From an uncultured Clostridia bacterium (GTDB taxonomy: Bacteria; Bacillota; Clostridia; Oscillospirales; Oscillospiraceae), in assembly GCA_947177005.1 (NCBI GenBank), contig CAMWSZ010000216.1, positions 1 through 5,819 of the forward strand: a stretch of 5,819 nt of DNA, written 5' to 3'. A model generated the notes under the pieces. It was not told where the DNA came from. It saw nothing but the letters and a program-made list of their open reading frames with translations, and did no database searches. Each line of letters starts with the position of its first letter. Position 1 is the stretch's first letter. Shown one piece after another: positions 5,765 to 5,819 of the stretch. The position numbers and the translations under genes were made by a program.

Positions 5765-5819
5765 AAATCCGCCTCCTTCTGAGCCCGTTCCAGGGCCTCC
5801 ACGACGGCCCGGGCTTTAT
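5761..5819 (-). CDS. trpE: Anthranilate synthase component I, C-terminal end only
   Basis: Only the last 18 full codons and the TGA are in the window, reading KARAVVEALERAQKEADL. A short helical tail with a KA-RAV-ALE-A pattern is typical of the C-terminus of TrpE, the chorismate-binding subunit of anthranilate synthase. The call rests on this tail and on position: it overlaps trpG by 4 nt at the head of the trp genes. The catalytic domain, start codon and any trp leader are outside the window. PabB or another chorismate enzyme is a minor alternative. Confidence 0.8.
   Translation of the reverse strand, partial: KARAVVEALERAQKEADL

Overview
The window reads almost entirely on the minus strand and holds two blocks. 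From about 804 to the right edge is a complete run of tryptophan biosynthesis genes in the order trpE (only the last codons are present), trpG, trpD, trpC, trpF, trpB, trpA. To the left, in the same orientation, are rpmH (ribosomal protein L34) and the 5' part of rnpA (RNase P protein), which runs off the left edge. No mobile element, CRISPR array, tRNA or rRNA was seen.

The likely source is a moderately GC-rich member of the Clostridia (Firmicutes), possibly Oscillospiraceae/Ruminococcaceae-like. This is an inference from the strong AGGAGG-type ribosome binding sites, the split trpG/trpD and trpC/trpF genes in the compact E-G-D-C-F-B-A order, the style of L34, and a TrpA active-site segment (SDPTAEGP) that I associate with clostridial enzymes. 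Genus cannot be fixed from the window.

The trp genes are packed tightly: E/G overlap by 4 nt, G/D are 17 nt apart, D/C 6 nt, C/F 0 nt, F/B overlap by 4 nt and B/A by 8 nt. They must be one transcript with translational coupling. Together they take chorismate to tryptophan: TrpE/TrpG make anthranilate, TrpD adds phosphoribosyl, TrpF isomerises, TrpC closes the indole ring, and TrpA/TrpB make tryptophan. The operon promoter and any leader or attenuator lie upstream of trpE, outside the window.

The 265-nt gap between trpA and rpmH contains an exact-consensus housekeeping promoter (TTGACA, 17 bp, TATAAT) firing toward rpmH, a palindrome just after the predicted start site, and an approximately 150-nt leader with further stem-loops. 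No convincing terminator follows trpA. The 102-nt rpmH-rnpA gap holds a strong stem-loop whose 3' arm could instead pair with the G-rich stretch before rnpA.

The most notable points are: the trp operon lies on the side of rpmH where many Firmicutes have oriC/dnaA; rnpA may have alternative RNA structures in front of it; the TrpA catalytic Asp is replaced by Glu; and trpD, trpC and trpF share one reading frame separated only by single stop codons. The coding content is otherwise well known, and I do not see clear evidence of a new multi-gene system.
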